DNA from: Pseudomonas cyclaminis
GTDB taxonomy: Bacteria > Pseudomonadota > Gammaproteobacteria > Pseudomonadales > Pseudomonadaceae
Assembly: GCF_015163715.1 (NCBI RefSeq)
Contig: NZ_JADDUM010000242.1
Span: 1-38,784, forward strand
Length of the DNA: 38,784 bases
Direction: 5' to 3'
Positions 9,500-17,365 of the stretch are shown here, piece after piece (the first letter of the stretch is position 1; every line of letters begins with the position of its first letter). The notes under the pieces were generated by a model, which was given only the letters and a program-made list of their open reading frames with translations, did not search any database and had not been told where the DNA came from. Made by a program: the position numbers and the translations under genes.

Positions 9500-10273
9500 A
9501 TGTTCACTCCGCGTCGTCTGCTTGTTGTCGCCACCGCCGTAGCCCTGTTATCCGGCTGCGCTTCACCTAATCCTTATGACGGCAGCAGCCAGGGACAGGC
9601 GAATAATGAATCCAGCGGTATGAGCAAAACCGCCAAGTACGGCGGTCTCGGTGCTCTGGCCGGTGCATTGGCCGGTGCTGCCATCGACCACAACAACCGG
9701 GGCAAAGGCGCGCTGATCGGTGCAGTGGTTGCAGGTGCTGGCGCTGCGGGTTACGGCTACTACGCCGACCAGCAGGAAAAGAAACTGCGCGAGAGCATGG
9801 CCAACACCGGGGTTGAAGTGCAGCGCCAAGGCGATCAGATCAAGCTGATCATGCCGGGCAACATCACCTTTGCCACCAACTCGGACGCGATCTCCAGCAG
9901 CTTCTACCAGCCGCTGAACAACCTGGCCAACTCCCTCAAGCAGTTCAACCAGAACACCATCCAGATCGTGGGCTACACCGACAGCACCGGTAGCCGCCAA
10001 CTGAACATGGATCTGTCCCAGCGTCGTGCGCAGAGCGTGGCCAACTACCTGACCTCCCAAGGCGTCAACGGTGCAAACCTGAGCGCACGCGGTGCCGGCC
10101 CGGATAACCCGATTGCCAGCAACGCCGACGTCAACGGTCGTGCCCAGAACCGTCGTGTGGAAGTTAACCTCGGCCCGATCCCTGGCCAGCAGTACGGCCA
10201 GCCAGCCGCCCAGCAACAGGCGCCACAACAGAACAACCAGTTCCAGGGCAACCCCTACTCGCAGTACCAGTAA
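9500..10273 (+). CDS. OmpA-family outer-membrane lipoprotein (YiaD-like)
   Basis: A 257-residue lipoprotein. The signal peptide ends in the lipobox LSGC with Cys20 as the lipidation site; +2 is Ala, so outer-membrane sorting is expected. Residues 47-88 are a glycine-zipper stretch (GGLGALAGALAGAA and AGAGAAGYGYY). Residues 105-228 are an OmpA C-terminal domain that binds peptidoglycan; the usual diaminopimelate-contacting Asp161 (in GYTDSTGS) and Arg176 (in LSQRRA) are present. The last 30 residues are rich in Gln, Asn and Pro. The protein probably links outer membrane and cell wall. It is a single gene with its own candidate AlgU promoter and a terminator directly behind it. Confidence 0.92.
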   Translation: MFTPRRLLVVATAVALLSGCASPNPYDGSSQGQANNESSGMSKTAKYGGLGALAGALAGAAIDHNNRGKGALIGAVVAGAGAAGYGYYADQQEKKLRESMANTGVEVQRQGDQIKLIMPGNITFATNSDAISSSFYQPLNNLANSLKQFNQNTIQIVGYTDSTGSRQLNMDLSQRRAQSVANYLTSQGVNGANLSARGAGPDNPIASNADVNGRAQNRRVEVNLGPIPGQQYGQPAAQQQAPQQNNQFQGNPYSQYQ

Positions 10274-10287
10274 ACAGCAGCAAATAG

Positions 10288-10326
10288 AAAGGGCGCCGTG
10301 CAATCAATGCACGGCGCCCTTTTTTT
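10288..10326. terminator. Rho-independent terminator between convergent genes
   Basis: AAAGGGCGCCGTGCA, loop ATCAA, TGCACGGCGCCC, then TTTTTTT. The perfect GC-rich stem lies 15 bases after the lipoprotein stop. A-rich bases before the stem make it usable from the minus strand too, for the convergent BON-domain gene. Confidence 0.9.
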
Positions 10327-10342
10327 GTGGCTGTCGGTTACA

Positions 10343-10924
10343 TCAGTCGATGTATTCGAACACCTTCACGATTTTCTGCACACCGGATACACCCTGTACC
10401 AGGTTGGAGGCTCGGGTGGCTTCTGCCTGGGTCAGCAAGCCCATCAGGTACACGATACCGTTGTCTGTCACGACCTTGATCCGCGAGCCGGGGATCGCGT
10501 TGTCGGTCAGCATCTGCGCCTTGATCTTGGTGGTCAGCAGCGCATCGTTGCTGATGGCCAGCAGGGTGATCGGGTCCATGACCTGCAATTCGTTGTGGAC
10601 CTTCTTGACGCGCTGAACCGAAGCGGCTGCTTGCTCTGCTTGAGCCTTGAGATCGGCCCGCGGGGTTTGACCAGCGAGCAGTACGACACCGTTGAAGCTG
10701 GTGACGACGATGCGTGACGCACCGTTGCCCAGATCCGTGGCGGCTTTGGCGACGTTGACTTCGACCTTGGTTTCGATCAACGAGTCGTCGATCTTGCTGC
10801 CGAAGGTGCGGGTACCCTTGTCATCCTGAATAGGGGTGTCACGTGTTGCAGTGATCGCCGTGCTGCAGCCGCTGATGCCGAGGCACAGCGTAATGGCCAA
10901 GAGGCCGAGGCGGTTAACGGTCAT
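10343..10924 (-). CDS. Dual BON-domain lipoprotein (DolP/YraP-like)
   Basis: A 193-residue lipoprotein with lipobox ISGC (Cys20) and two BON domains at about residues 46-115 and 126-193. Each has the pattern of a helix, then VxSxxGxVxLxGxV-like strands (VVTSFNGVVLLAGQT and VVTDNGIVYLMGLL). DolP/YraP in E. coli is an outer-membrane lipoprotein that binds anionic phospholipids and supports envelope integrity at the division site. Gene order lpoA-yraN-diaA-BON matches the E. coli lpoA-yraN-diaA-dolP cluster exactly, which strongly supports the call. The start overlaps the stop of the upstream SIS gene by 4 bases, so the two are translationally coupled. Confidence 0.9.
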   Translation of the reverse strand: MTVNRLGLLAITLCLGISGCSTAITATRDTPIQDDKGTRTFGSKIDDSLIETKVEVNVAKAATDLGNGASRIVVTSFNGVVLLAGQTPRADLKAQAEQAAASVQRVKKVHNELQVMDPITLLAISNDALLTTKIKAQMLTDNAIPGSRIKVVTDNGIVYLMGLLTQAEATRASNLVQGVSGVQKIVKVFEYID

Positions 10925-11514
10925 TCTTCACTCCCAAACAGTTGGCTGTCGATCAGATCGCACAGGCAGTGGATCGCCAGCAGGTGGACTTCCTGAATAC
11001 GTGCGGTGACATTGGCCGGGACGCGAATTTCAACATCTTCGGGCAGCAGCAGCGAGGCCATGCCGCCGCCATCGCGTCCGGTCAATGCTACGACAATCAT
11101 TTCGCGATCATGTGCGGCCTGGATCGCTTGAATAATATTCGCCGAGTTGCCGCTGGTGGAAATCGCCAGCAGGACATCGCCCGGTTGGCCCAGGGCGCGG
11201 ATCTGCTTGGAGAAGATTTCGTTGTAGCTGTAGTCGTTGGCAATCGAGGTGATTGTCGACGAATCGGTCGTCAAGGCGATAGCCGGCAGGCTCGGACGCT
11301 CACGCTCGAAGCGATTGAGCAGCTCGGACGAGAAATGCTGGGCATCGCCAGCCGAACCACCGTTGCCGCACGAAAGCATTTTGCCCTCGTTGAGCAAGGC
11401 ATTGACCATGACCTGACTGGCTTGCTCGATGTGCGGTGCAAGTACGTCCATCGCCTGTTGCTTGGTGTCGATGCTGGCCTGGAAAAGCTGGCGAATTCGG
11501 GATTGCATGTCCAT
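10921..11514 (-). CDS. SIS-domain protein, DiaA / phosphoheptose isomerase-like
   Basis: A 197-residue SIS-domain protein. The phospho-sugar-binding loops SCGNGGSAGD (48-57) and STSGNS (119-124) are intact, and the family-typical SEL follows the first loop. Databases often label Pseudomonas members gmhA, the sedoheptulose-7-phosphate isomerase of LPS heptose synthesis. The neighbourhood (lpoA, yraN, dolP-like) is that of diaA, whose E. coli product tetramerises and helps load DnaA at oriC. Synteny favours DiaA and the intact loops do not exclude the isomerase; I cannot decide from sequence alone. It is separated from yraN by about 90 bases. Confidence 0.85.
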   Translation of the reverse strand: MDMQSRIRQLFQASIDTKQQAMDVLAPHIEQASQVMVNALLNEGKMLSCGNGGSAGDAQHFSSELLNRFERERPSLPAIALTTDSSTITSIANDYSYNEIFSKQIRALGQPGDVLLAISTSGNSANIIQAIQAAHDREMIVVALTGRDGGGMASLLLPEDVEIRVPANVTARIQEVHLLAIHCLCDLIDSQLFGSEE

Positions 11515-11606
11515 CTGTGTGACCTTAAGTAGCGCGGCTGTTTGGCACAGGAATGTGCAGCCCGCAAAGCAAAGAGCAAAAGTGTGTGGTGAAGATGTCC
11601 GGTGAG

Positions 11607-11978
11607 TCAGCTGTCGAAGGCATCTTTGAGCCAGTTCAGATCAGCCTTGCCAGACGGTGTGCTTTCCATGGCAACCACGTCGAAACGGCAGGGGGCGTCG
11701 GCCCAGCGATGCTCTTTTTGCAGGAAAAACTGCGCGGCGAGTATCAGCTTCTGACGCTTGCGCCCGTCGATACTGGCGAGCGCGCCACCCCATTGTGCGT
11801 GTTTTCTGTAGCGGACTTCGACGAATACTACTGTATCGCCGTCAAGCATGACCAGATCAAGCTCGCCGCGTTTACACAACCAGTTCTGCGCCAGCAGGCG
11901 CAGACCCTGTTGCTGCAAGTGTTGCAGAGCTTGAAGTTCGGCATCCTTGCCGCATTGCGCGCTGGACCGCTCGGGCAT
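11607..11978 (-). CDS. yraN: YraN/UPF0102 family nuclease-fold protein
   Basis: A 123-residue UPF0102 protein. The family has a predicted Holliday-junction-resolvase-like PD-(D/E)XK fold. The putative active-site residues are visible in RGELDLVM and VFVEVRYRK (Glu, Asp, then E-x-R/K). The N-terminal GKDAELQALQHLQQQG helix is typical, as is the later QKLILAAQFFL. The biological role is not established. Its ATG shares a base with the TGA of lpoA (TGATG on the minus strand), so translation is coupled. Confidence 0.9.
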   Translation of the reverse strand: MPERSSAQCGKDAELQALQHLQQQGLRLLAQNWLCKRGELDLVMLDGDTVVFVEVRYRKHAQWGGALASIDGRKRQKLILAAQFFLQKEHRWADAPCRFDVVAMESTPSGKADLNWLKDAFDS

Positions 11979-13789
11979 CAGCGTGGGGTGTCCGGCAGGC
12001 GTTGGACCTCGCCACCGACGAACTTGGCCCAGGGCATCTGGCGATCAACGCGCTGGTTGCCACTGATACCCAGGTTGCCCGAAAGGCCATCGACCCGTGT
12101 ATCCGGCAGCGCCTTGAGCTGGCCCAGGCGTGGCGCGAGGCGGTAGGCGTCGACGCCCATTGCATATAGGCGACCAAGGCTGCCATTGGCTTGCGGCCAT
12201 TGTGCAGCAACCTGGTTACGCAGCGGATCGGTGGTGTTGAGCAGCCAAGGCGTTTCGCAGAACATCACGTTGGTCATGTCCAGGTACTGGTTGCGGTCAC
12301 CGCTGGCGCTGAACACGTGGGACGTTGCGTAGACCGGCACGTCACCGGCGTACTGGAAGTTCAGGGTCGGCTTGATCTGCTGGGCCAGCTGCGGGGTGAC
12401 GGCGAGGAAGATGAACTCGATGTCCTGGCGACGCGACGGTTGTGCCGCGACGTCGGTGCCCACGGTGCTTTGCAGGCTTTTGGCACGGCCTTCGCTTTTA
12501 CGCAGTTGGAACAGGTCGGCAATCTGCTGGGCCAGGGCGACCGGCTGGTCGACATACTCGACACCCATGACGGTGCCGCCATTGGCTTCCCAGTCCTGGC
12601 GGAACGCCTTGTAGACGCGCTCACCCCATTCGCCACGGGGCACCATCGCGGCTGCGCGATGCAGGCCGTCGGCACGGGCACGGCGCGACACTTCGCGGGC
12701 TTCGTCTTCAGCCGCCAGGCCGAACTGGAACAATTGCGCGGGGCCTTGATCGGTCTCGCTGTAGTTCAGCGCCAGGGTGGTGATCGGCAGTTGCGGGCGC
12801 GCACTGAGCTGTTTGACCAGCGGCTTCTCCAGTGGGCCGACGACCAATTGCACGCCGGCGGCCTGGGCCTTGGCGTAGAAGTCGTCGATGGAGGTCAGCC
12901 GCGAGCTGTCATAGAACTCGATCACCGGTGGCTTCTGCCCGGCTTGTTCAGCCTGGTAGTGCGCCGCCATGAAGCCTTCGCGCAACGCCTTGCCGACGGA
13001 GGCCAGCGGGCCTTCCTGTGGCAGCAGCAGGGCGATCTTGTTCAGCGGTTGGCTGGCCAGTTCCTTGAGCTTGGTCAGCGGCGTAGGCAGCTGCACGGCG
13101 GCCGGGTGGCCCGGGTTCTGAGCGCGCCAGGTGTCGATAGCCGCCTGTTGTTGCTCCAGCGTACCGGCGCCCTTGACCGCCTGGGCCAGGGTGATCCAGC
13201 CGTCCAGGGTCGGGTTGCCGCTGGCTTGCAGCTGTTCGGCCGGCAGTGCGGCAATCAGGGTCCAGATGGCTTCGTGATTACTGTTGGCGGCCTCGCCAGT
13301 CAGCAGTGGCGCCATCGCGACCCTCTCGCGGGCCGCGGCGAGGGTCTGGCCATCGGCTTCGTAAGCGCGGGCATGCACGGTCCCGGTGCGGATCTGCTGT
13401 TCGGTCGGCAGGTCCTTCAGGCTTTGCAGGCTTGGATGGTTCAAGGCCGTCAGCGCGGCTTTGGGCTGATTGCGCGCCATGGCCAGTTCGGCGGCCAGTG
13501 TGCTGGCAAATACTTGTGCGGCTGGCTTGAGGACATCCAGGGACACTTGGGCAAGAATCTGCGACGAGCGGCCCGGGTTGTTCTGTTTGTAGGCCATGTC
13601 TGCCGCACTCAGGCGCAGCAATGCGGCCTTTTCTGGCGTCTTGGCGGTGGTGGCCTGTTCGAGCAGTTGCTCGATACTGGCATCCGGGGTCCGTGGAAGT
13701 TCGCCAAGGCTGGACGAGGGCGAGCTGGCGCAAGCCGCCAGTAGGGCAGCGAGGCAGAGGGCGGAGAGCAGCCGCAGGCAAGCGATCAT
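11978..13789 (-). CDS. lpoA: Penicillin-binding-protein activator LpoA (LppC)
   Basis: A lipoprotein of 603 residues, with signal MIACLRLLSALCLAALLAAC and Cys20 in an LAAC lipobox. The N-terminal half is helical and TPR-like (repeated A-rich helices such as AAELAMARNQPKAALTAL). The C-terminal half is a periplasmic-binding-protein fold, with LNKIALLLPQEGPLASVGKA at its start. In E. coli LpoA reaches from the outer membrane through peptidoglycan to activate PBP1A. The ATG at 13789 is chosen over one 24 bases upstream because AGGA lies eight bases before it and the signal peptide then has normal length. It heads the lpoA-yraN-diaA-BON operon and is divergent from rsmI. Confidence 0.92.
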   Translation of the reverse strand: MIACLRLLSALCLAALLAACASSPSSSLGELPRTPDASIEQLLEQATTAKTPEKAALLRLSAADMAYKQNNPGRSSQILAQVSLDVLKPAAQVFASTLAAELAMARNQPKAALTALNHPSLQSLKDLPTEQQIRTGTVHARAYEADGQTLAAARERVAMAPLLTGEAANSNHEAIWTLIAALPAEQLQASGNPTLDGWITLAQAVKGAGTLEQQQAAIDTWRAQNPGHPAAVQLPTPLTKLKELASQPLNKIALLLPQEGPLASVGKALREGFMAAHYQAEQAGQKPPVIEFYDSSRLTSIDDFYAKAQAAGVQLVVGPLEKPLVKQLSARPQLPITTLALNYSETDQGPAQLFQFGLAAEDEAREVSRRARADGLHRAAAMVPRGEWGERVYKAFRQDWEANGGTVMGVEYVDQPVALAQQIADLFQLRKSEGRAKSLQSTVGTDVAAQPSRRQDIEFIFLAVTPQLAQQIKPTLNFQYAGDVPVYATSHVFSASGDRNQYLDMTNVMFCETPWLLNTTDPLRNQVAAQWPQANGSLGRLYAMGVDAYRLAPRLGQLKALPDTRVDGLSGNLGISGNQRVDRQMPWAKFVGGEVQRLPDTPR

Positions 13790-13998
13790 GTAAGTGTTCC
13801 TGATACCGATCAAATTAGCGTGGAATTGTACCCAAGCACTGGCCCAGGCGCGATGTTACTGGCGTGAAACCGTCGATTTAGGTCGTGCAAATGTTGCTGT
13901 CGGTAAGCAAAGGCTGAAAAGGCATCGGCCGTGATGGCATATTTTCAAGGCGTCTACGCGCTACAATATGGCTTTTGCCAACCATCGAGGTGTGCGTT

Positions 13999-14871
13999 TT
14001 GACTGCTCCAGGTCCTTTGAATTCCACTGCAGGCTCGCTTTTTGTCGTGGCGACGCCCATTGGCAACCTGGACGACATCAGTGCCCGGGCGCTGAAAGTG
14101 TTGCGCGAGGTTAAATTGATCGCGGCGGAAGACACGCGGCACTCCCAACGGTTGATGCAGCATTTTGGTATCAGCACGCCATTAGCCGCCTGCCACGAGC
14201 ACAACGAGCGCGAAGAAGGCAGCCGCTTTATCGTACGCCTGCTGGCCGGTGACGATGTGGCGCTGATCTCCGACGCGGGCACGCCGCTGATTTCCGATCC
14301 GGGTTACCACCTGGTTCGCCAGGCGCGGGCCGCTGGTATCAATGTAGTGCCTGTTCCGGGGGCGTGCGCGCTGATTGCTGCGTTGTCGGCGGCAGGCCTG
14401 CCTTCGGACCGCTTCATCTTCGAGGGTTTCCTGCCGGCCAAGGCGGTGGGGCGGCGTGCGCGTCTTGAGGCGGTAAAGGAAGAGCCGCGGACCCTGATCT
14501 TCTACGAAGCGCCGCACCGCATCCTTGAATGTCTGCAGGATATGGAATTGGTGTTCGGCGGCGAGCGCCTGGCATTGCTGGCCCGTGAACTGACCAAAAC
14601 CTTCGAAACCCTCAAGGGGCTGCCCCTGGAGGAGTTGCGTGCGTTTGTCGAAGGTGACAGCAATCAGCAGCGTGGCGAGTGTGTGGTCCTGGTGGCGGGC
14701 TGGACGGCGCCGGAGGCCGAAGATGCGGTCGGCAGCGAGGCCATGCGTATCCTGGACCTGCTGCTCAAGGAAATGCCCCTCAAGCGCGCCGCAGCCCTGG
14801 CGGCGGAAATCACCGGCTTGCGCAAGAACGTGTTGTATCAAGTCGCGCTGGATAAACAAAAAGCTGAATAG
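13999..14871 (+). CDS. rsmI: 16S rRNA (cytidine-1402-2'-O)-methyltransferase RsmI
   Basis: A tetrapyrrole-methylase-fold SAM enzyme of about 290 residues. It methylates the ribose of C1402 in the 16S decoding centre. Signatures are GSLFVVATPIGNLDDIS near the N-terminus, AAEDTRHSQRL, SDAGTPLISDPG and VVPVPGACALIAALS. A TTG start at 13999 (MTAPGPLNS) is preferred because GAGG at 13987-13990 stands eight bases upstream; in-frame GTG 13990 or TTG 13975 would be unsupported by a ribosome-binding site. The base-methylating partner for the same nucleotide, RsmH, is encoded 1.3 kb downstream in the dcw cluster. TACAAT at 13962-13967 may be its -10 element. Confidence 0.92.
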   Translation: MTAPGPLNSTAGSLFVVATPIGNLDDISARALKVLREVKLIAAEDTRHSQRLMQHFGISTPLAACHEHNEREEGSRFIVRLLAGDDVALISDAGTPLISDPGYHLVRQARAAGINVVPVPGACALIAALSAAGLPSDRFIFEGFLPAKAVGRRARLEAVKEEPRTLIFYEAPHRILECLQDMELVFGGERLALLARELTKTFETLKGLPLEELRAFVEGDSNQQRGECVVLVAGWTAPEAEDAVGSEAMRILDLLLKEMPLKRAAALAAEITGLRKNVLYQVALDKQKAE

Positions 14872-14929
14872 TTCCGGGCTTATAGCTGTATCTCGTCTGA
14901 ACGTGATGGCGATGCTGCACTTTTAGTAC

Positions 14930-14958
14930 TTGTCCTGAGGCCGCCGTGCCGTTAACCT
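14930..14958 (+). promoter_or_regulatory. Candidate rnpB promoter
   Basis: TTGTCC (14930-14935), 17 bases, TAACCT (14953-14958), then the GC-rich discriminator GCGCGGCG before the mature RNA start near 14966. GC-rich discriminators are typical of stable-RNA promoters under stringent control. The -10 is a poor match, so confidence is moderate. Confidence 0.5.
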
Positions 14959-14965
14959 GCGCGGC

Positions 14966-15319
14966 GGAGAGTCGATTGGACAGTCGCTGCCCTCTATGAA
15001 AATTAGGGGGGGGAGGAAAGTCCGGGCTCCATAGGGCGAAGTGCCAGGTAATGCCTGGGAGGCGTGAGCCTACGGAAAGTGCCACAGAAAATAACCGCCT
15101 AAGCACTTCGGTGCCGGTAAGGGTGAAAAGGTGCGGTAAGAGCGCACCGCACGACTGGCAACAGTTCGTGGCTAGGTAAACCCCACTTGGAGCAAGACCA
15201 AATAGGGTCCCAAGGCGTGGCCCGCGCTGGGACCGGGTAGGTTGCTAAAGGTGTCCAGTGATGGCCATCGTAGACGAATGACTGTTCAAGACAGAACCCG
15301 GCTTACAGATCGACTCTCC
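14966..15319 (+). ncRNA. rnpB: RNase P RNA (bacterial class A)
   Basis: The RNA subunit of RNase P, the ribozyme that trims tRNA 5' ends. The ends pair as helix P1: AGAGTCGAT (14968-14976) with ATCGACTCT (15309-15317). Conserved blocks are in the right order: GAGGAAAGTCCGGGCTCC (CR I), the CACAGAAAATAACCGCC segment, GGTAAGGGTGAAAAGGTGCGGTAAGAG-type sequence, the ACCAAATAGG segment, GCGCTGGGACCGGGTAG, and ACAGAACCCGGCTTACAG (CR V) near the 3' end. The CTTTTTT right after P1 probably ends transcription. The position between rsmI and mraZ is usual for Pseudomonas. Confidence 0.97.
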
Positions 15320-15571
15320 ACCTTTTTTCCTCTGCCTGAATCTCAGGCAGAAACTCGGTAGTAACGCAAGAATCCCTCCCTGCCAAATCATTGGCAGATG
15401 CATCTTCGTAATACCAAAAAAATCTTACTCTTAATAAATTACTTTAACTCTAAGTCGTAGCTCTTTGAGCTATTTGACCTTGCTGGGTCAAAAACACCGT
15501 CGAACTCTGGTTTCTCCTGCTTTTACGCTCCTAAATCTCCGTTCTGTAAGGCTTTTCCTTGAATCCGCGCC
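15320..15571. other. Gap between rnpB and the mraZ promoter, with four small hairpins
   Basis: No gene is visible. It contains the T-run after rnpB and four short perfect inverted repeats. They are CTGCCTGA/TCAGGCAG (15332-15350), CTGCCAA/TTGGCAG (15380-15397), TAGCTC/GAGCTA (15458-15472) and TTTGACC/GGTCAAA (15473-15492). The stretch around 15415-15450 is very AT-rich. The role is unknown. Confidence 0.5.
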
Positions 15572-15601
15572 TTGACGGTGTGGTGGGCGCATTCCTATAG
15601 T
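15572..15601 (+). promoter_or_regulatory. dcw cluster promoter (Pmra)
   Basis: TTGACG (15572-15577), 18-base spacer, TATAGT (15596-15601): a strong sigma70 match. Start of transcription is expected near 15608, exactly where the MraZ repeats begin. The leader to mraZ would be about 68 bases. Confidence 0.8.
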
Positions 15602-15633
15602 GTGCGCAAGTGGCGGAAAGTGGCACAAAGTGG
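15599..15633 (+). promoter_or_regulatory. MraZ operator: AGTGG repeats every 10 bp
   Basis: AGTGG occurs at 15609, 15619 and 15629, exactly ten bases apart. A degenerate AGTGT at 15599 overlaps the -10 hexamer in the same phase. MraZ proteins bind direct repeats of TGGG-type pentamers separated by five bases in front of their own operon and repress it. The placement over the -10 and start site fits autorepression. Confidence 0.88.
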
Positions 15634-15675
15634 GTTTTTTGAACGTAAAACGCTAAAATTTGGAGAAACGCATCT

Positions 15676-16131
15676 GTGTTTCGCGGAGCTAACGCTATCA
15701 GTCTCGATGCAAAAGGCCGTCTCGCTATGCCGAGCCGGTATCGTGACGAGCTGATTTCGCGAAGTTCCGGGCAGTTGATCATCACTATCGATGCCGTTGA
15801 CCCTTGTTTATGTGTTTACCCCCTCGATGAGTGGGAGTTGATCGAAACCAAATTGCGCGCCCTGCCTTCATTGCGTGAAGAAAACCGCCGTCTGCAGCGT
15901 TTGTTGATCGGTAATGCCGTCGACCTTGAACTCGATGGCAGTGGTCGTTTCCTGGTGCCCCCGCGTCTGCGCGAGTACGCCAAGCTGGATAAGCGCGCAA
16001 TGCTGGTCGGCCAACTGAACAAGTTCCAATTGTGGGACGAAGATGCCTGGGATGCTGTTTCTGCAGCTGACCTGGCTGCTATTCAACAACCGGGCGCTAT
16101 GCCTGATGAACTGCGTGATTTGATCCTGTGA
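15676..16131 (+). CDS. mraZ: Transcriptional repressor MraZ
   Basis: A 151-residue DNA-binding protein with two AbrB-like MraZ half-domains: DAKGRLAMPSRYRDE at residues 11-25 and DGSGRFLVPPRLREYA at 87-102. It oligomerises into a ring and represses the dcw operon through the repeats found at 15599-15633. The start is GTG at 15676 with GGAGA nine bases upstream. The stop overlaps the GTG of rsmH (GTGA), so the repressor and the first enzyme are coupled. Confidence 0.96.
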   Translation: MFRGANAISLDAKGRLAMPSRYRDELISRSSGQLIITIDAVDPCLCVYPLDEWELIETKLRALPSLREENRRLQRLLIGNAVDLELDGSGRFLVPPRLREYAKLDKRAMLVGQLNKFQLWDEDAWDAVSAADLAAIQQPGAMPDELRDLIL

Positions 16132-17075
16132 CTATTGATAGCGGCTTTAACCACATCACCGTACTGCTTGACGAAGCCGTTGAGGCTCTCGCCGTACGCG
16201 CGGATGGCTGCTATTTGGATGGCACCTTCGGCAGGGGCGGGCACAGCCGGTTGATACTCAGCCAGCTCGGGTCCGACGGTAAGCTCCTCGGGTTCGACAA
16301 AGACCCCCAAGCGATTGCCACCGGGCAAGCGCTAGCGGCCGAAGACGGCCGCTTTGTCGTTGTGCAGCGCAGCTTTGCCGAGCTGGGTGCCGAAGTGGCC
16401 GAGCGCGGCATGGCGGGCAAGGTGGCCGGGGTTTTGCTCGACCTGGGCGTGTCTTCGCCTCAGCTCGATGATCCGGAGCGCGGCTTCAGTTTCATGAACG
16501 ACGGCCCCCTCGACATGCGCATGGACCCTACCCGTGGCATCAGCGCGGCACAGTTCATCGCCACCGCTCCCCATGAAGAAATCGCCCGCGTGTTCAAGGA
16601 ATACGGTGAAGAGCGCTTCGCCGGTCGCATGGCCCGTGCCGTGGTCGAACGCCGCGAAATCCAGCCGTTCGAGCGCACCGCCGACCTGGCCGAAGTGTTG
16701 AAAGTCGCCAACCCTGCCTGGGAAAAGGGCAAGAACCCGGCGACCCGTGCGTTCCAGGGCCTGCGTATTCACGTCAACAACGAATTGGGCGATCTGGAAG
16801 CAGGCCTCGAAGCCGCTCTGGACGCGTTGGAGGTCGGCGGTCGCCTGGTGGTGATCAGCTTCCACTCCCTGGAAGACCGCATCGTCAAATTGTTCATGCG
16901 TCGCCTGGTCAAGGGTGAGTCCGACAACCTGCCGCGCAACCTGCCGGTGCGTTTCGAGGCCTTTGTGCCGAAAATCAAAATCCATGGCAAAGCGCAGTTC
17001 GCTTCCGAAGCGGAACTCAAGGCCAACCCACGTTCCCGTAGCGCCGTCATGCGCGTCGCGGAGAAGCTGCGGTGA
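16128..17075 (+). CDS. rsmH: 16S rRNA (cytosine-1402-N4)-methyltransferase RsmH
   Basis: A 315-residue SAM-dependent methyltransferase (formerly MraW) that adds the N4 methyl group to C1402 of 16S rRNA. The SAM-binding DGTFGRGGHS is at residues 31-40. Further family blocks are LLDLGVSSPQLD, GFSFMNDGPLDMRM and the late SFHSLEDRIVK. The C-terminus NPRSRSAVMRVAEKLR is typical. It starts with GTG overlapping the mraZ stop and ends overlapping the GTG of ftsL. With RsmI encoded nearby, both enzymes for m4Cm1402 lie within about 3 kb. Confidence 0.96.
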   Translation: MTIDSGFNHITVLLDEAVEALAVRADGCYLDGTFGRGGHSRLILSQLGSDGKLLGFDKDPQAIATGQALAAEDGRFVVVQRSFAELGAEVAERGMAGKVAGVLLDLGVSSPQLDDPERGFSFMNDGPLDMRMDPTRGISAAQFIATAPHEEIARVFKEYGEERFAGRMARAVVERREIQPFERTADLAEVLKVANPAWEKGKNPATRAFQGLRIHVNNELGDLEAGLEAALDALEVGGRLVVISFHSLEDRIVKLFMRRLVKGESDNLPRNLPVRFEAFVPKIKIHGKAQFASEAELKANPRSRSAVMRVAEKLR

Positions 17076-17365
17076 GCAAGTTGTTCGCCAAGCCCCTGCC
17101 GGGCGGCAGCTTCTTTATGATGCTGCTGTACGTTGGCGTGCTGGTGTCCGCGATTGCGGTGTCCTACAGCGCTCACTACAACCGTCAATTGCTCAATACC
17201 CTCTATGGGGAATTGAGCGTGCGCGACAAAGCGCAGGCGGAGTGGGGCCGGTTGATCCTGGAGCAAAGCACCTGGACGGCCCATAGCCGTATCGAAGTGC
17301 TGGCGACCGAACAACTGAAAATGCACATCCCGGGCGCGGCCGAAGTCCGCATGGTGGCGCCATGA
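17072..17365 (+). CDS. ftsL: Cell division protein FtsL
   Basis: A 97-residue bitopic inner-membrane protein of the FtsQLB divisome subcomplex. A short cytoplasmic N-terminus is followed by one transmembrane segment (about residues 14-34, FFMMLLYVGVLVSAIAVSYS). Then comes a periplasmic coiled-coil helix with the QxEWGRLxLEQSTW motif typical of gammaproteobacterial FtsL. It starts at GTG 17072 inside the end of rsmH and overlaps ftsI by 4 bases. Confidence 0.93.
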   Translation: MSKLFAKPLPGGSFFMMLLYVGVLVSAIAVSYSAHYNRQLLNTLYGELSVRDKAQAEWGRLILEQSTWTAHSRIEVLATEQLKMHIPGAAEVRMVAP

